A stretch of 54,903 bases of DNA. Origin: Pseudomonas fluorescens (GTDB taxonomy: Bacteria > Pseudomonadota > Gammaproteobacteria > Pseudomonadales > Pseudomonadaceae). This document shows positions 17,369-24,994 of the stretch, piece by piece. Numbering within the stretch: the stretch's first letter is position 1; each line of letters begins with the position of its first letter. The notes under the pieces were generated by a model. The model saw only the letters and a program-made list of their open reading frames with translations. It ran no database searches and was not told the DNA's origin. The stretch is taken from contig NZ_KZ478010.1 in assembly GCF_002837185.1 (NCBI RefSeq), positions 1-54,903 on the forward strand, given 5' to 3'. The translations under genes and the position numbers were made by a program.

Positions 17369-18949
17369 ATGCGTCGGTCTGCGGTAGAGCAAAATGAAAA
17401 AGTCCCGGCCTTGCCTGCGTTCAATCGCCTGACCCGGGAGGGCGCCGGCTGGCTCAGCCGCCTCTGGTGGGTGCCGATCCTGGCGCTGGCCATGGCCCTG
17501 CGGTTCTACCACCTGACGTCGGCGGCGATCTGGGGTGACGAAGGCTCGAGCCTCTTGCTCAGCGAATATGCGGTGACCGACCTGTGGTTTCACGCCGGCC
17601 ACGATGTGCATCCGCCGCTGTATTTTGTGCTGCTGCGCGGCTGGATCGAAGTGTTTGGCGACAGCATCTGGTCGATCAGGAGCATGAGCGCCATCCCCGG
17701 TGCCGTCGTGGTGGGCCTGGGGATCTGGCTGACGCGGCAACTGTCCACCCGTCGCGCCGCACTGCTGGCCGGCATCCTGCTGGCACTGCTGCCGACGGCG
17801 GTGCGCTACAGCCAGGAAGTGCGCATGTATTCGCTGCTCGGCGTATGGCTGTTGGGGGCTACGCTGGCGCTGGTCTACTGGATGCGCCAACCCGCGCGCA
17901 CACGTTACCTGGCCGCTTATGTGCTGTTGATGAGCGCCGGTTTCTACACCCATTACTTCACCGCGTTGTGTGTGCTGGTGCACTGGGCGTACCTGGGGCT
18001 GCAGCCGCCAGGCCAGCGTCTGATCACGCGCCCGGCGTGGTGGGTGGCCAACGCCACGATTGTCCTGTTGTACCTGCCCTGGCTGCCGAACCTTCTGGAT
18101 CTGGTGCAGCACGTCGAACAGCTCAAGGTAGGCGGGGACATTGGTTGGGAAGAGCCGGTCAACCTGCTGTCCCTGCCCTCGATGATCTGGCAGTTCGTGT
18201 TGCAGGATGAAGGCGTCGATTTCTGGGCGCCGCTGTTCTGGATCTTTCCGCTGTTGTTGGTCGCGGTGGTCCTGGTGACAGCGTGGCGCAACCCCGGGGC
18301 CCATTTGCCTGCATTGTTTTTCTTGCTGCCATTGCTGTTGGTGTACGGCGTGTCGTTTATCTCGCCGGTCTTTATCGAGCGCTACCTCACGGTGTATGCC
18401 CTGGGTTTGCCAATCACCCTTGCGCTTGCCATCGACCGCTTGCCGTCACGCCTGTCATGGTTGGGCGCAGCGCTGTTAGTGCTGTTTGTCGGCATGGAAT
18501 TGCTGGGCCTGAAGAACAACTTCGAGGTGGATGAGCAGGATCAATTCAATGTGCCGGTAGAGTTCGTCAATCGCAATTACCAGGAGGATGACCGTATCGT
18601 CCTCAGCGACATGATGTGGTACCTCAGCTACGTGTATTACGACCAGACCGACGCTCAACTTCAACTCTACACACCGCCCAAACCCGACGGCACCCCGACG
18701 CGACCGAATGCCTACGGTTTCGGTACGCTGGTGGATCAGGATGGCGGACGCATCTACCTCGAACGTCTATCCGCATTGCCGGCCACCACCCGTCGCGTGT
18801 GGCTGATCAGCAGCAACGAAGCACCCGAGGACTTTGCCCCGTTGCCCGAAGGCTGGCGCGAACTCAGCCGTCAGGACGGCGGCGGTGCACGAGCGCGTCT
18901 GTTCGTGCTGTGCAATGTGCCGGCGCCACAACCCGAGGGTTGCCGCTAG
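17369..18949 (+). CDS. ArnT/GT39-like membrane glycosyltransferase
   Basis: Polyprenyl-phosphate-sugar-dependent glycosyltransferase of the inner membrane. The ATG at 17369 has GGAG five bases upstream and gives 526 residues; an earlier in-frame start at 17318 lacks a ribosome site. After the first helix (WVPILALAMALRFYHL) comes WGDEGSS, the acidic Asp-Glu loop typical of the GT39/ArnT superfamily. HDVHPPLYFVLLRGWIEVFG and SQEVRMYSLLG follow, both also family hallmarks. About ten to eleven hydrophobic segments are followed by a C-terminal soluble domain from about residue 390. The acceptor (lipid A, protein or wall glycan) cannot be told from sequence. It is divergent from the minus-strand pair to its left. 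Confidence 0.82.
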   Translation: MRRSAVEQNEKVPALPAFNRLTREGAGWLSRLWWVPILALAMALRFYHLTSAAIWGDEGSSLLLSEYAVTDLWFHAGHDVHPPLYFVLLRGWIEVFGDSIWSIRSMSAIPGAVVVGLGIWLTRQLSTRRAALLAGILLALLPTAVRYSQEVRMYSLLGVWLLGATLALVYWMRQPARTRYLAAYVLLMSAGFYTHYFTALCVLVHWAYLGLQPPGQRLITRPAWWVANATIVLLYLPWLPNLLDLVQHVEQLKVGGDIGWEEPVNLLSLPSMIWQFVLQDEGVDFWAPLFWIFPLLLVAVVLVTAWRNPGAHLPALFFLLPLLLVYGVSFISPVFIERYLTVYALGLPITLALAIDRLPSRLSWLGAALLVLFVGMELLGLKNNFEVDEQDQFNVPVEFVNRNYQEDDRIVLSDMMWYLSYVYYDQTDAQLQLYTPPKPDGTPTRPNAYGFGTLVDQDGGRIYLERLSALPATTRRVWLISSNEAPEDFAPLPEGWRELSRQDGGGARARLFVLCNVPAPQPEGCR

Positions 18950-18980
18950 ACTGTCTTGAACACGCCTATGAGGAACCCAC

Positions 18981-19226
18981 ATGGAATCGCCAGTGCACAA
19001 CCTGCCGGCCTTGTTCAAACAGCTTGGCCTGGCAGATGACCCGGTCAGCATCGAGAAATTCGTCGCCGTGCATTCACCGCTCAAGCCTGAGCTGAAACTG
19101 GCGGATGCGTTTTTCTGGAGCGAGGGTCAGAAGGCGTTTTTGCGTGAGGAGATACTGGAGGATGCGGATTGGGCGGTGGTGGTGGATGAATTGAATGTGA
19201 TGTTGCGGGGTGGGCGAGGGGTGTAA
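18981..19226 (+). CDS. DUF2789 family protein
   Basis: A small protein of 81 residues beginning MESPVHNLPALFKQLGLADD. The NLFxQLGL-type opening, the central HSPLKPELKLADAFFW and the tail with FLREEILEDADWAVVVDELN are the pattern of DUF2789, a family of small soluble proteins of unknown role in Gammaproteobacteria. It starts 31 bases after the glycosyltransferase stop and may share its transcript. It is acidic and probably cytoplasmic. Confidence 0.8.
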   Translation: MESPVHNLPALFKQLGLADDPVSIEKFVAVHSPLKPELKLADAFFWSEGQKAFLREEILEDADWAVVVDELNVMLRGGRGV

Positions 19227-19323
19227 AAAACTGAGCAGAAAGGCCAAAACTTGAAAAAAAGTGATGAGGCTTGAAAAAATCTAGGCTTTAATCGCGCAAG
19301 TGAACTTTTTATGAGGTTGCGCG

Positions 19324-20820
19324 ATGTCTTTGGTCGGCTATGCCCATCTTCACCAACTCCTCGGGTTGAAAGCCATTGCGCCTGCTCGTTCAGCGATGGT
19401 CAAGCCCGTTACTCGCATCTCGTTGATTGGCGATTGCCTTGCTGTTCCCCAAACGGTTGCGCCTGCAGCCGATTCGGTGCTCGACCATATTCTTTTTGCC
19501 CTCAAGCACGAAGGTATAAATCTCGCAATTCTCGCTCAGGCACTTGACTCGGTCAGCGCAGATCAATTGCTGCAAGAGCTGGATAAAGCACCTAACGGCG
19601 TATTCATCCGCAAGGCCTGCTATTTGTGGGAAGGCCTGACGCTGCAACGGCTCGATTACAGCAAGCCTATCAACAGCCGAGTTTCTCCCCTGTTTGATCC
19701 GCAACGCTACGTAACGGGGCCGTCTACACGCAATTCCCGCTGGCGTATCGACTTCAACGGTTTGGGCTCATTGGCCTATTGCGCGACAGTCGAGCGTACG
19801 TCTGAAATTGACGCCTTATTGAGTCTCGACATACTGGGCCGCGCCAAATCCTTCATGGCCACCCTCCCACCCGAAATGATGGACCGCGCCATCCAGTGGG
19901 CGTACCTGCACGAAACCCGCGATTCATTTGCCATCGAAAAAGAACAACCCAGCGAAGAAAAATCCCGTCGCTTCGTTCAACTCCTGCGCCAGGCTCACGA
20001 AGGCCGTTTGCTCACCGAGGACTACTTGGTCGAGCTGCAAAACAGCACCGTCTCCAACCCCTTCGACAAAGCCGTCGCGTTTCGCCACGAACAGAACCAC
20101 CTGCACAACGGGCTGCGCGGCGCAGCCGGTGTGAGCTACGTACCGCCAGCCCCCGCGCTTTGCCAGGAATTGATGGAAGAGCTGATGGCCTTCGCCAACC
20201 AGCCCGTGCGAGACGTCGATCCTTTGGTTGCGGCGGCGGTCACCGCTTTCGGCTTCGTGTTCCTGCACCCGTTCATGGACGGTAATGGCCGCCTGTCTCG
20301 CTTCCTGATCCACCAGACGCTTTGCCACTATGGCGCACTGGGAAATGGCTTGTTGCTACCGGTCTCCGTCGCCATGAAGCACGAAGAGCAAGCCTATCTG
20401 GAGGCACTCAAGACCTTCTCCCAGCCGACGCGGGAATTCTGGAACGTTACTTGGTTGGACGCCGACCACATGGCGTTCGACTTCATCGGTCACCCCTCGA
20501 TCTACCGCTACTGGGACGCCACCCGCTGCGTCGAATTCACCCTGCAAATGGCCCGCCGCGCACTGGAAGTCGAACTGCGCGAAGAAACCGAATTCCTCGA
20601 CCGCTACGACCGTGTGATCAAGGCAGTGAATCAACGCTACGACGTGCGTGGCAGTGATTTGTCGAAGCTGGTGATGATGTGCCTGGATAACGAGGGCAAG
20701 CTTTCCAAGCATCGGCGCAAGCAGTTTCAGTACAGCGTGGCGGAGGAGGTGTTTGGGTTTATTGAGGAGGAGGTGGGGCGGGTGATTGAGGAATGTGGCA
20801 ATCAGCCCTCGCCCATCTGA
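19324..20820 (+). CDS. Fic-domain protein (putative AMPylator)
   Basis: The protein has 498 residues from ATG 19324, with GAGG at 19313-19316. The Fic core motif HPFMDGNGRLSR sits at residues 315-326, with catalytic H315 and the phosphate-binding GNGR ending at R323. A helix before the core carries DSFAIEKEQPSEE. S201 and E205 fit the (S/T)xxxE(G/N) inhibitory helix of N-terminally autoinhibited Fic proteins, but the residue after Glu is Lys. A helical region that looks like a winged helix follows the core (about residues 420-498: VRGSDLSKLVMMCLDNEGKL, then KHRRKQF). Family members transfer AMP to protein hydroxyls. No partner antitoxin gene is adjacent, consistent with built-in inhibition. 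It converges with parE 4 bases downstream. Confidence 0.88.
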   Translation: MSLVGYAHLHQLLGLKAIAPARSAMVKPVTRISLIGDCLAVPQTVAPAADSVLDHILFALKHEGINLAILAQALDSVSADQLLQELDKAPNGVFIRKACYLWEGLTLQRLDYSKPINSRVSPLFDPQRYVTGPSTRNSRWRIDFNGLGSLAYCATVERTSEIDALLSLDILGRAKSFMATLPPEMMDRAIQWAYLHETRDSFAIEKEQPSEEKSRRFVQLLRQAHEGRLLTEDYLVELQNSTVSNPFDKAVAFRHEQNHLHNGLRGAAGVSYVPPAPALCQELMEELMAFANQPVRDVDPLVAAAVTAFGFVFLHPFMDGNGRLSRFLIHQTLCHYGALGNGLLLPVSVAMKHEEQAYLEALKTFSQPTREFWNVTWLDADHMAFDFIGHPSIYRYWDATRCVEFTLQMARRALEVELREETEFLDRYDRVIKAVNQRYDVRGSDLSKLVMMCLDNEGKLSKHRRKQFQYSVAEEVFGFIEEEVGRVIEECGNQPSPI

Positions 20821-20824
20821 GGCA

Positions 20825-21118
20825 TCAATGTGGGATGTAACTTTCTGGTGGCCAGTGGCGAGCTGTATGCACCAGAGCCACAATCCTCACTACGTCGGGC
20901 TCAACTTGATAAACAAGGCGGTAGCTCGGGTGCGGAATGATTTCGCGTGTTCCCGCAATCCGGCCTATTGGGCCAATTTCGGGGTTATGTGCTAATCCAA
21001 GTGCTGCCATGCTGAAGCGCCGGTCCATGTCGGCTGCGGCTTGTGGGTTTTTCTCAAACAGAAAATCCCAGATATCTCTACGATCCTGCCCTGCCTCGGG
21101 CGTCCACGCGACCCTCAT
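20825..21118 (-). CDS. ParE/RelE-superfamily toxin
   Basis: A toxin of 97 residues. The opening MRVAWTPEAGQDRRDIWDFL and the C-terminal YRLVYQVEPDVVRIVALVHTARHWP are the strand-helix-strand pattern of ParE/RelE proteins, with the conserved R in SYRLVYQ and the HTARHWPP end motif. ParE members poison gyrase and RelE members cut mRNA; the sequence favours the ParE branch. The start overlaps the antitoxin stop by four bases (ATGA), so the toxin is made only after the antitoxin is translated. Confidence 0.85.
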   Translation of the reverse strand: MRVAWTPEAGQDRRDIWDFLFEKNPQAAADMDRRFSMAALGLAHNPEIGPIGRIAGTREIIPHPSYRLVYQVEPDVVRIVALVHTARHWPPESYIPH

Positions 21119-21393
21119 CCCTGACTATCTACTTGAGCGCGCCTGGCTGCGAATTCAGCTTCCAAATCTTCATTGGAAACCTCTCGGCCTGCGCGAATGG
21201 ATGCACGAGAAGCATCAACTTTGCGTTGCAAAAACTCATCGTACTCTCGCGAGTGCTGCTGGGCCTGAACGAATTCACGCATCATTTCGCGGACGATTTG
21301 CGATGCAGGACGATGAGAGGCTTCGCATTCAGCCATGAACTGGTCGCGAAGCTCTGGTTCAAGCTTCATTGTAAAAACGGCTAATTTGGACAT
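21115..21393 (-). CDS. Antitoxin of the ParDE-like pair
   Basis: An antitoxin of 92 residues from ATG 21393, which has GGAGGA at 21402-21407. The open frame continues upstream to 21420 but those codons lack a ribosome site. A ribbon-helix-helix start is likely (MSKLAVFTMKLEPELRDQFM, then SHRPASQIVREMMREFV). It is followed by a charged helical tail (AQQHSREYDEFLQRKVDASR) that would wrap the toxin, ending in EFAARRAQVDSQG. It is the first gene of the pair. Confidence 0.83.
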   Translation of the reverse strand: MSKLAVFTMKLEPELRDQFMAECEASHRPASQIVREMMREFVQAQQHSREYDEFLQRKVDASRASIRAGREVSNEDLEAEFAARRAQVDSQG

Positions 21394-21422
21394 CAGCGAT
21401 TCCTCCGGAATGGTATGCACAA

Positions 21423-21431
21423 AGTATATAC
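21423..21431 (-). promoter_or_regulatory. -10 box and palindrome upstream of the antitoxin
   Basis: On the minus strand TATACT (21428-21423) is a good -10 box 30 bases before the antitoxin start. It overlaps the palindrome GTATATAC (21424-21431), a plausible operator half-site for the ribbon-helix-helix antitoxin. The -35 box is weak, which fits autoregulated pairs. Confidence 0.4.
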
Positions 21432-21489
21432 ATCATCATTACCGAATGGCGTTTGGAAAAAGCTGAGACGACTGACGGTAGAGATCAAT

Positions 21490-21772
21490 ATGTTGGTTGC
21501 ACAGCCTCAACCATCCCCCTATAGTTCGCCCCGTCGCCGCACATCGGCGATCGGATTTGGCGATCCGAAATTCTGTGACGCGTTACAGCGTTCCTACCCC
21601 GTGCGTTTTTCCTTGGATGAAGGCATTGGGTTCTATGGCGGCTGTGCGCGGGAGATCTTCGGATCTGCCGGGTTTCACAGATAACCGGTTCGCCAACCTG
21701 CGTACAGCTGCCACCCTTATTCGTTTGGCGACGGGAGAAGGTGGTTCAAATCCTTATCTGTGAGGTTTATCG
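21490..21772 (+). ncRNA. Structured 5' leader, candidate cis-regulatory RNA
   Basis: About 280 bases without a convincing gene that can form a dense set of hairpins: 21494-21513 (TGGTTG/CAACCA), 21534-21550 (TCGCCG/CGGCGA), 21551-21568 (TCGGAT/ATCCGA), and 21653-21666 (AGATC-TTCG-GATCT, a UUCG tetraloop). A 9-bp long-range helix CACAGATAA (21676-21684) with TTATCTGTG (21754-21762) ends on the first G of the GAGG ribosome site (21762-21765) of the next gene. Inside it, CGCCAA (21691-21696)/TTGGCG (21725-21730) and CCACC (21711-21715)/GGTGG (21740-21744) interlock as a possible pseudoknot. I recall similar leaders before small Pseudomonas genes but cannot name the family. Confidence 0.5.
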
Positions 21773-22033
21773 ATGGACCAATACAAGCCGCTTCAAACCA
21801 ACCCCACCAGCGTTCCCGTCCTGGCTTTCAACACCTTTGCCCCCTCGCATTTGCTCCACGAAACAGCTCGCAGTCGCGTGCGTATCGGTACTGAGCTGTT
21901 GGCGACCCTCGCCTCATCAAGCGACAACCCAAACCTCCATCACTTGGTCACTGCCGCATTGGTCTCACTGCGCGATGGCCTGGACATGCTGGGCGAGATC
22001 CAGCGTCGCCTGGATGGTCAGGCTGAAAAATAG
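21773..22033 (+). CDS. Small conserved-looking Pseudomonas protein, function unknown
   Basis: A protein of 86 residues, starting MDQYKPLQTNPTSVPVLAFN. The middle (FAPSHLLHETARSRVRIGTE) and the end (LVSLRDGLDMLGEIQRRLDG) form two predicted helices; the protein is soluble with no signal peptide. It resembles, from memory, the short DUF3077/DUF6124-type proteins that occur in several copies in fluorescens-group genomes, but the match is not strong enough to name it. Its ribosome site GAGG lies directly after a stable leader helix, so its translation may depend on leader folding. A REP doublet follows 22 bases after the stop. Confidence 0.6.
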   Translation: MDQYKPLQTNPTSVPVLAFNTFAPSHLLHETARSRVRIGTELLATLASSSDNPNLHHLVTAALVSLRDGLDMLGEIQRRLDGQAEK

Positions 22034-22055
22034 CCCGGGCATCCGACGCTGATCC

Positions 22056-22147
22056 AAATGTGGGAGGGGGCTTGCTCCCGATGAGGGTGTGTCAGTAAAT
22101 GCATCAGTGGCTGACCCATCGCCATCGGGCAAGCCCCCTCCCACATT
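22056..22147. repeat. REP doublet (REPIN-like)
   Basis: Inverted copies of TGTGGGAGGGGGCTTG at 22059 onward and ending at 22147, about 40 bases apart. The left core reads GCTTGCTCCCGAT and the right core reads ATCGGGCAAGCC, so the two halves differ slightly. Confidence 0.88.
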
Positions 22148-22202
22148 CGCCCTGCAGTGCCGCCGCTGAATCGCTCCACCCATCGAGAAATTGTTTCAAA
22201 AC

Positions 22203-22250
22203 TTGACGACAACTCATCCCTCCACCATATTAATAGTTAGCAAACTAACT
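22203..22250 (+). promoter_or_regulatory. Promoter and palindromic operator of the MarR-FUSC operon
   Basis: TTGACG at 22203-22208 and an AT-rich -10 region around 22226-22233 (CATATTAA, spacing 17-19) form a likely promoter. Immediately downstream, AGTTAG (22235-22240) and CTAACT (22245-22250) form a perfect inverted repeat with the spacer CAAA. Its size and place over the transcription start are those of a MarR-family operator, suggesting autorepression lifted by an efflux substrate. Confidence 0.6.
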
Positions 22251-22266
22251 GTATGCGAACTATCCA

Positions 22267-22713
22267 GTGTCCCAATCCCTCGAACAACTCCAAATGAACC
22301 TCAGCAGCAGCATGGTGGTGGGCGCCCGTAACTGGCGCAAAATCTGCCAGGCCACGCTGGTGAGCTATGGCATCTCCGAAGCCTGCGCCGTGCCGCTGTT
22401 GATGATCGGCCGCCTGGGCGACGGTGTGCATCAGGTCAAAGTGGCCCAGGCTTCGGGTATGGAAAGCCCGTCGCTGGTGCGCCTGCTCGACCGTCTCTGC
22501 AATGACGGCTATGTGTGCCGCACCGAAGACATCCATGACCGTCGCGCCAAGGCCTTGAGCCTCACCGCGCGCGGCCGTGAGCTGGTGCAGGCGGTGGAAG
22601 CGCAACTGGTGCGCCTGCGCAAGGAAGTCCTGGTGGACATCGCCGCCACCGATCTGGAAGCCGCGCTGCGCGTGCTGCGCGCCTTCGAGGCGGCCGAGGC
22701 GGTAGCGCCTTGA
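22267..22713 (+). CDS. MarR-family repressor of the efflux operon
   Basis: A regulator of 148 residues starting at GTG 22267 (MSQSLEQLQMNLSSSMVVGA); an ATG at 22294 is an alternative, and neither has a good ribosome site. The winged helix lies at about residues 50-115. Recognition helix VAQASGMESPSLVRLLDRLC is followed by the wing GYVCRTEDIHDRRAKALSLT, whose D-x-R-x-K pattern is diagnostic of MarR. It is the first gene of an operon of five coupled genes. Together with the palindrome just upstream this suggests local repression relieved by an aromatic or phenolic compound, as in EmrR-type systems. Confidence 0.9.
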   Translation: MSQSLEQLQMNLSSSMVVGARNWRKICQATLVSYGISEACAVPLLMIGRLGDGVHQVKVAQASGMESPSLVRLLDRLCNDGYVCRTEDIHDRRAKALSLTARGRELVQAVEAQLVRLRKEVLVDIAATDLEAALRVLRAFEAAEAVAP

Positions 22714-24788
22714 ACGGATTCTTTACCGGTTTTCCGCCTGCTCGCGACTGGTTCTACGGGGTGCGTACCTTCGCCGCGTCGATGATCGCGCTGTACATCG
22801 CCATGCTCATGCAAATGCCGCGTCCGTATTGGGCCATGGCCACGGTGTATATCGTCTCCAGCCCGTTTGTCGGCCCCACCAGTTCCAAAGCGTTGTACCG
22901 CGCTATCGGCACCTTGATGGGCGCGGCGGCGGCGGTGTTCTTTGTGCCGATGTTCGTGCAGTCACCCTACATTCTGGTGGTGGTGATCGCCCTGTGGACG
23001 GGCACCTTGCTGTTCCTTTCCCTGCATCTGCGCACCGCCAACAGCTACGCCCTGATGCTGGCCGGCTACACCTTGCCGCTGATTGCCCTGCCAGTGGTGG
23101 ACAACCCGCTGGCGGTGTGGGATGTGGCCGAGGCGCGTACCGAGGAAATCTTCCTCGGCATTGCCGTGGCTGCCGTGGTGGGTGCCATGTTCTGGCCGCG
23201 TCGCCTGATGCCGGTGTTCGATGGCTCGGTGGCCAAGTGGTTTACCGACGCCCAGGTCTACAGCCAGCGCTTTCTCACCCGCGATGTGGAGCCTGAAGCC
23301 ATCAGCGGCCTGCGCGGTGGCATGGTCGCCACCTTCAACACCCTCGAGTTGATGATCGGCCAATTGCCCCACGAAGGCGCGCGGCCGCAGACGGTGCGCA
23401 ACACCAAGGAATTGCGCGGGCGCATGATTCACCTGCTGCCGGTGATCGATGCCCTGGACGATGCGGTGTACGCCATCGAACATCGCGCGCCGCAATTTCT
23501 CGATCAGCTCACGCCGTTGCTGGAGGAGGCCAACGCCTGGCTGCAAAGCACCACCGAAGCCGCCCCCCTGGAACGCTGGCGCGTGCTGCGTGACAAGATC
23601 GACGCCGCGCAACCCCAGGGAGAAGCGCTGGACGAGCGCCACACGCTGCTGTTCTCCAACGCCCTGTACCGCCTGGGCGAGTGGGTCGATCTGTGGCAGG
23701 ACTGCCGCAGCCTGCAAGCCGCCATTGAATGCGAAAGCCAGGACACCTGGCGCGCCGTCTACCGCCACTGGCGCCTGGGCCGGCTCACGCCGTTCCTTGA
23801 TCGTGGCCTGATGTTCTACTCGGCGTTTTCCACCGTCACCGCGATCATCGTCGCCTCGGTGTTGTGGATTTTGCTGGGCTGGACCGACGGCGGCAGTGCG
23901 GTGATCCTGGCGGCGGTGGCGTGCAGCTTTTTCGCCTCGATGGACGACCCCGCGCCGCAGATCTACCGGTTCTTTTTCTGGACCGCCATGTCGGTGCTGT
24001 TCGCCAGCCTGTACTTGTTCCTGGTGCTGCCCAACCTGCACGATTTCCCGATGCTGGTGCTGGCGTTCGCCGTGCCGTTCATCTGCATCGGCACCCTGAC
24101 CGTGCAGCCACGGTTCTACCTGGGCATGTTGCTGACGCTGGTCAACACCTCGTCGTTCATCAGCATCCAGGGCGCCTACGACGCGGATTTTCTCAACTTC
24201 GCCAACGTCAATCTGGCCGGGCCCGTGGGCCTGCTGTTTGCCTTTGTATGGACCCTGATCGCCCGGCCCTTCGGTGCCGAACTGGCGGCCAAGCGCCTGA
24301 CCCGTTTCAGCTGGCGCGACATCGTCAGCCTCACCGAGCCGGCCACCCTGGCCGAACACCGGCACATGGCCGCACAGATGCTTGATCGCCTCATGCAGCA
24401 CCTGCCGCGCCTGGCCCTCACTGGCCAGGACACTGGCACCGCCCTGCGCGACCTGCGCGTGGCGCTGAACCTGCTCGATCTGCTCGCGTATTCGCCGCGT
24501 ATCCTTGGCGTGCCGCGCGTGTTGCTCAACCAGGTGGTGGAAGGCGTGGGCGGTTATTTCAAGGCCTGCCTCAAGGCCGGTGAACGCTTGCCCGCGCCCA
24601 GCGGTCTGCTGATGACCCTGGACCGCACGCGCCGCGCCCTCAACGGCCAGGGCCTGCAAGACGCCGATGACACGCGCCTGCACCTGCTGCATGCCCTGGC
24701 CGGCCTGCGCCTGGCGCTGTTGCCCGGCGTGGAGTTCATCGGCGGCACGGAAATCGAAGCGCCGTTACCTGATGGAGCGCCTTTATGA
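22710..24788 (+). CDS. FUSC-family inner-membrane efflux protein
   Basis: Fusaric-acid-resistance/AaeB-type transporter, 692 residues from TTG 22710, which overlaps the MarR stop (TTGA). It has two hydrophobic bundles, residues about 12-165 (FAASMIALYIAMLMQMPRPY, then WAMATVYIVSS) and about 365-515 (YSAFSTVTAIIVASVLWILL). Each is followed by a cytoplasmic helical domain. This duplicated layout and the PxxWAMxTVYIVSxPFVG segment are family hallmarks. With the DUF1656, HlyD and NodT genes behind it, it should form a tripartite pump for aromatic carboxylic acids. The real substrate is unknown. Confidence 0.9.
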   Translation: MNGFFTGFPPARDWFYGVRTFAASMIALYIAMLMQMPRPYWAMATVYIVSSPFVGPTSSKALYRAIGTLMGAAAAVFFVPMFVQSPYILVVVIALWTGTLLFLSLHLRTANSYALMLAGYTLPLIALPVVDNPLAVWDVAEARTEEIFLGIAVAAVVGAMFWPRRLMPVFDGSVAKWFTDAQVYSQRFLTRDVEPEAISGLRGGMVATFNTLELMIGQLPHEGARPQTVRNTKELRGRMIHLLPVIDALDDAVYAIEHRAPQFLDQLTPLLEEANAWLQSTTEAAPLERWRVLRDKIDAAQPQGEALDERHTLLFSNALYRLGEWVDLWQDCRSLQAAIECESQDTWRAVYRHWRLGRLTPFLDRGLMFYSAFSTVTAIIVASVLWILLGWTDGGSAVILAAVACSFFASMDDPAPQIYRFFFWTAMSVLFASLYLFLVLPNLHDFPMLVLAFAVPFICIGTLTVQPRFYLGMLLTLVNTSSFISIQGAYDADFLNFANVNLAGPVGLLFAFVWTLIARPFGAELAAKRLTRFSWRDIVSLTEPATLAEHRHMAAQMLDRLMQHLPRLALTGQDTGTALRDLRVALNLLDLLAYSPRILGVPRVLLNQVVEGVGGYFKACLKAGERLPAPSGLLMTLDRTRRALNGQGLQDADDTRLHLLHALAGLRLALLPGVEFIGGTEIEAPLPDGAPL

Positions 24789-24994
24789 TCGGTGACCTGG
24801 ATATCAGCGGCGTCTTCCTGCCCACGCTGCTGGTGCTGATGGGCATTACCTATGTGTTGTTTCTGGTGGTGCACGGGCTGTTGACGCGCATGCACTTCTA
24901 TCGCCTGGTCTGGCACCGGGCATTGTTCAATGTGGGGCTGTACGCGCTGTTGCTGGGCGCGGTGGACTCACTCAGTCGATATCTGATGACATGA
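24785..24994 (+). CDS. DUF1656 small membrane protein (AaeX-like)
   Basis: A protein of 69 residues with two transmembrane helices (about 10-31, VFLPTLLVLMGITYVLFLVV, and about 45-65). The opening MIGDLDISGVFLPTLL and the central RMHFYRLVWHRALFNVGLYA are the DUF1656 signature. It overlaps both neighbours by four bases and always accompanies FUSC and HlyD genes in such operons; AaeX in E. coli is the counterpart. Its exact role in the pump is not established. Confidence 0.9.
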   Translation: MIGDLDISGVFLPTLLVLMGITYVLFLVVHGLLTRMHFYRLVWHRALFNVGLYALLLGAVDSLSRYLMT

